Source: Hypoxylon rubiginosum | Taxonomy: Eukaryota > Ascomycota > Sordariomycetes > Xylariales > Hypoxylaceae | DNA: 64,000 bases | Assembly (NCBI GenBank): GCA_902806565.1 | Contig: CADCXA010000062.1 | Coordinates: 852,913-916,912 of the forward strand | Direction of reading: 5' to 3' | Shown: positions 63,366 through 64,000 of the stretch, one piece after another | Numbering within the stretch: position 1 is the first letter of the stretch | Layout: each line of letters begins with the position of its first letter | Notes under the pieces: generated by a model | Databases searched by the model: none | What the model was told of the DNA's origin: nothing | What the model saw: only the letters and a program-made list of their open reading frames with translations | Made by a program: the position numbers and the translations under genes

Positions 63366-63515
63366 TATTTTAAGTATTTATATAGTTTATATATTTAAAA
63401 TAATTTATATTTTAAAAAGCTTTTAACTTAGTTTTATATTTAGTTTAAATTTTTAAGAACTAAGTTTTTTATATTATTTTTTTATATTTATAATATTTTT
63501 TAAGTAAATATAATA
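63366..63515. repeat. Right 150-bp LTR of the nested element
   Basis: Direct repeat of 57,229-57,378. It ends directly before the second AAATA copy and the right part of the interrupted 265-bp LTR. Confidence 0.85.
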
Positions 63516-63729
63516 AAATATTATTTTATTAATTTAAAAATTAAAATTAAAACTAAAATACACGTAATATTTTAAATAAATATATATTAATAAAAAATAA
63601 GTTATTTTAAAATAATTATATATATAACTTATAAATTTTTTTTTTTTTTAATGTTTTATACTTAAATATATTTATTTATTTTTAAATAATTAAGCTTAGT
63701 TTTTTTATTTATTTAAATAATATATAATA
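63516..63729 (+). mobile_element. Right part (positions 52-265) of the interrupted 265-bp solo LTR, copy G/E
   Basis: Matches positions 52-265 of the unit; with the left 56 bases and minus the 5-base duplication the total is exactly 265. Followed by ATTAA, equal to the flank before the left part. Confidence 0.85.
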
Positions 63730-64000
63730 ATTAAAATATTTTAAAATATTATAATTTATAATTATTAAAAATAATTATAAATATTAAAAGTTTATTAATT
63801 TTAATTACTAATATATTAATATTTTAATAATTATTAATATTTTTTTATTATAAATTTTATAGTTTAATTTTATTTTATATAAGGTTTTTAAATAAAATAT
63901 TATAAAATATTAAGGTTTATTAAAAATATTTTTTAAAATAATAATTTTATTATAATATTATTAAAAATATTTATTTTAATTTTAATTTTATATTTATAAA

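Larger units (their letters stand above)
57229..63515. mobile_element. Nested LTR element (6,287 bp) with 150-bp direct LTRs and AAATA target duplication
   Basis: Bounded by two 150-bp direct repeats (57,229-57,378 and 63,366-63,515). Each starts TATTTTAAGTATTTA and ends TATAATA or GTGTAATA, giving a TATT...AATA inverted pair, consistent with TGTT...AACA before RIP. It splits a 265-bp LTR exactly after position 56 and is flanked by AAATA on both sides (57,224-57,228; 63,516-63,520). The interior contains solo LTR copy D. No primer-binding site or coding domain can be read after the mutation. Coding strand unknown. Confidence 0.85.
47530..64000. mobile_element. RIP-degraded, transposon-derived AT-rich block (continues past window end)
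   Basis: By eye well over 90% A+T through 16.4 kb, with no ORF of coding quality. The few C residues are mostly followed by T, G or C rather than A, and G mostly by T or A contexts expected after C-to-T change on the other strand; this is the pattern of repeat-induced point mutation, which prefers CpA. The block is built from LTR elements, shown by repeated 265-bp and 150-bp units with target duplications (listed next). No pol or gag domain can be read. Alternative readings, a centromere core or a mitochondrial insertion, are less supported, although a RIP-mutated centromere would look similar. Confidence 0.85.

Noticed and set aside
47530..64000. Nuclear copy of mitochondrial DNA
   Set aside because: No mitochondrial gene, tRNA or ORF can be read, and LTR units with target duplications explain the block.

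Overview
The window is nuclear DNA of a filamentous ascomycete (Pezizomycotina, most likely Sordariomycetes). The reasons are many short GT-AG introns of about 50-120 nt, a White Collar-1 photoreceptor, an Inp1-type peroxisome protein, an RTA1-type membrane protein, a fungal formamidase, a Lys2 aminoadipate reductase, and a terminal block with the signature of repeat-induced point mutation (RIP). Genus cannot be read from the sequence; the lineage is inference.

Gene-bearing part (1 to about 47,500). In order: the 3' part of a Kap121/Pse1 importin gene (+), an Rsc1/Rsc2-like bromodomain-BAH subunit of the RSC remodeller (-), a Dal5/Liz1-like MFS transporter (-), the Otu1 deubiquitinase (+), Inp1 (-), a formamidase (-), an Rrt8-like membrane protein (-), an RTA1-family protein (+), an unrecognised Q/H/W-rich protein (+), white collar-1 (-), an NYN-domain protein (+), a GT25 glycosyltransferase (+), Lys2 (-) and an FAD monooxygenase (-). 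I rebuilt exon structures by reading splice sites. Every multi-exon model closes to a whole number of codons and restores family-conserved residues across its junctions. The genes look like unrelated housekeeping and accessory functions, not one cluster. Possible loose themes are nitrogen and amino-acid metabolism (formamidase with upstream GATAAG sites, Dal5-type transporter, Lys2) and chromatin or light control (Rsc, WC-1). Intergenic DNA is long and carries many short palindromes of the TACCTAGGTA type and small tandem repeats.

AT-rich block (about 47,530 to 64,000). At least 16.4 kb of almost pure A+T with no usable ORF. I could still resolve its architecture. A 265-bp LTR family occurs as three uninterrupted complete copies with matching or near-matching 5-bp flanking duplications (47,682; 51,737; 61,401, inverted), one complete copy with unmatched flanks (48,137), one 5' fragment (54,869), and one copy split in two (57,173 and 63,516). 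The split copy is interrupted by a 6.3-kb element with its own 150-bp direct LTRs and an AAATA target duplication. That element in turn contains the inverted 265-bp copy, which has kept the most G+C. This gives a three-step nested insertion history that survived heavy mutation. A GC-rich perfect palindrome sits at the edge of the block.

I found no convincing evidence of a new enzymatic or defence system. The most informative findings are the nested LTR stratigraphy, the boundary palindrome, two unusual Rsc introns, a 19-nt exon in the formamidase gene and the dispersed intergenic palindrome family.
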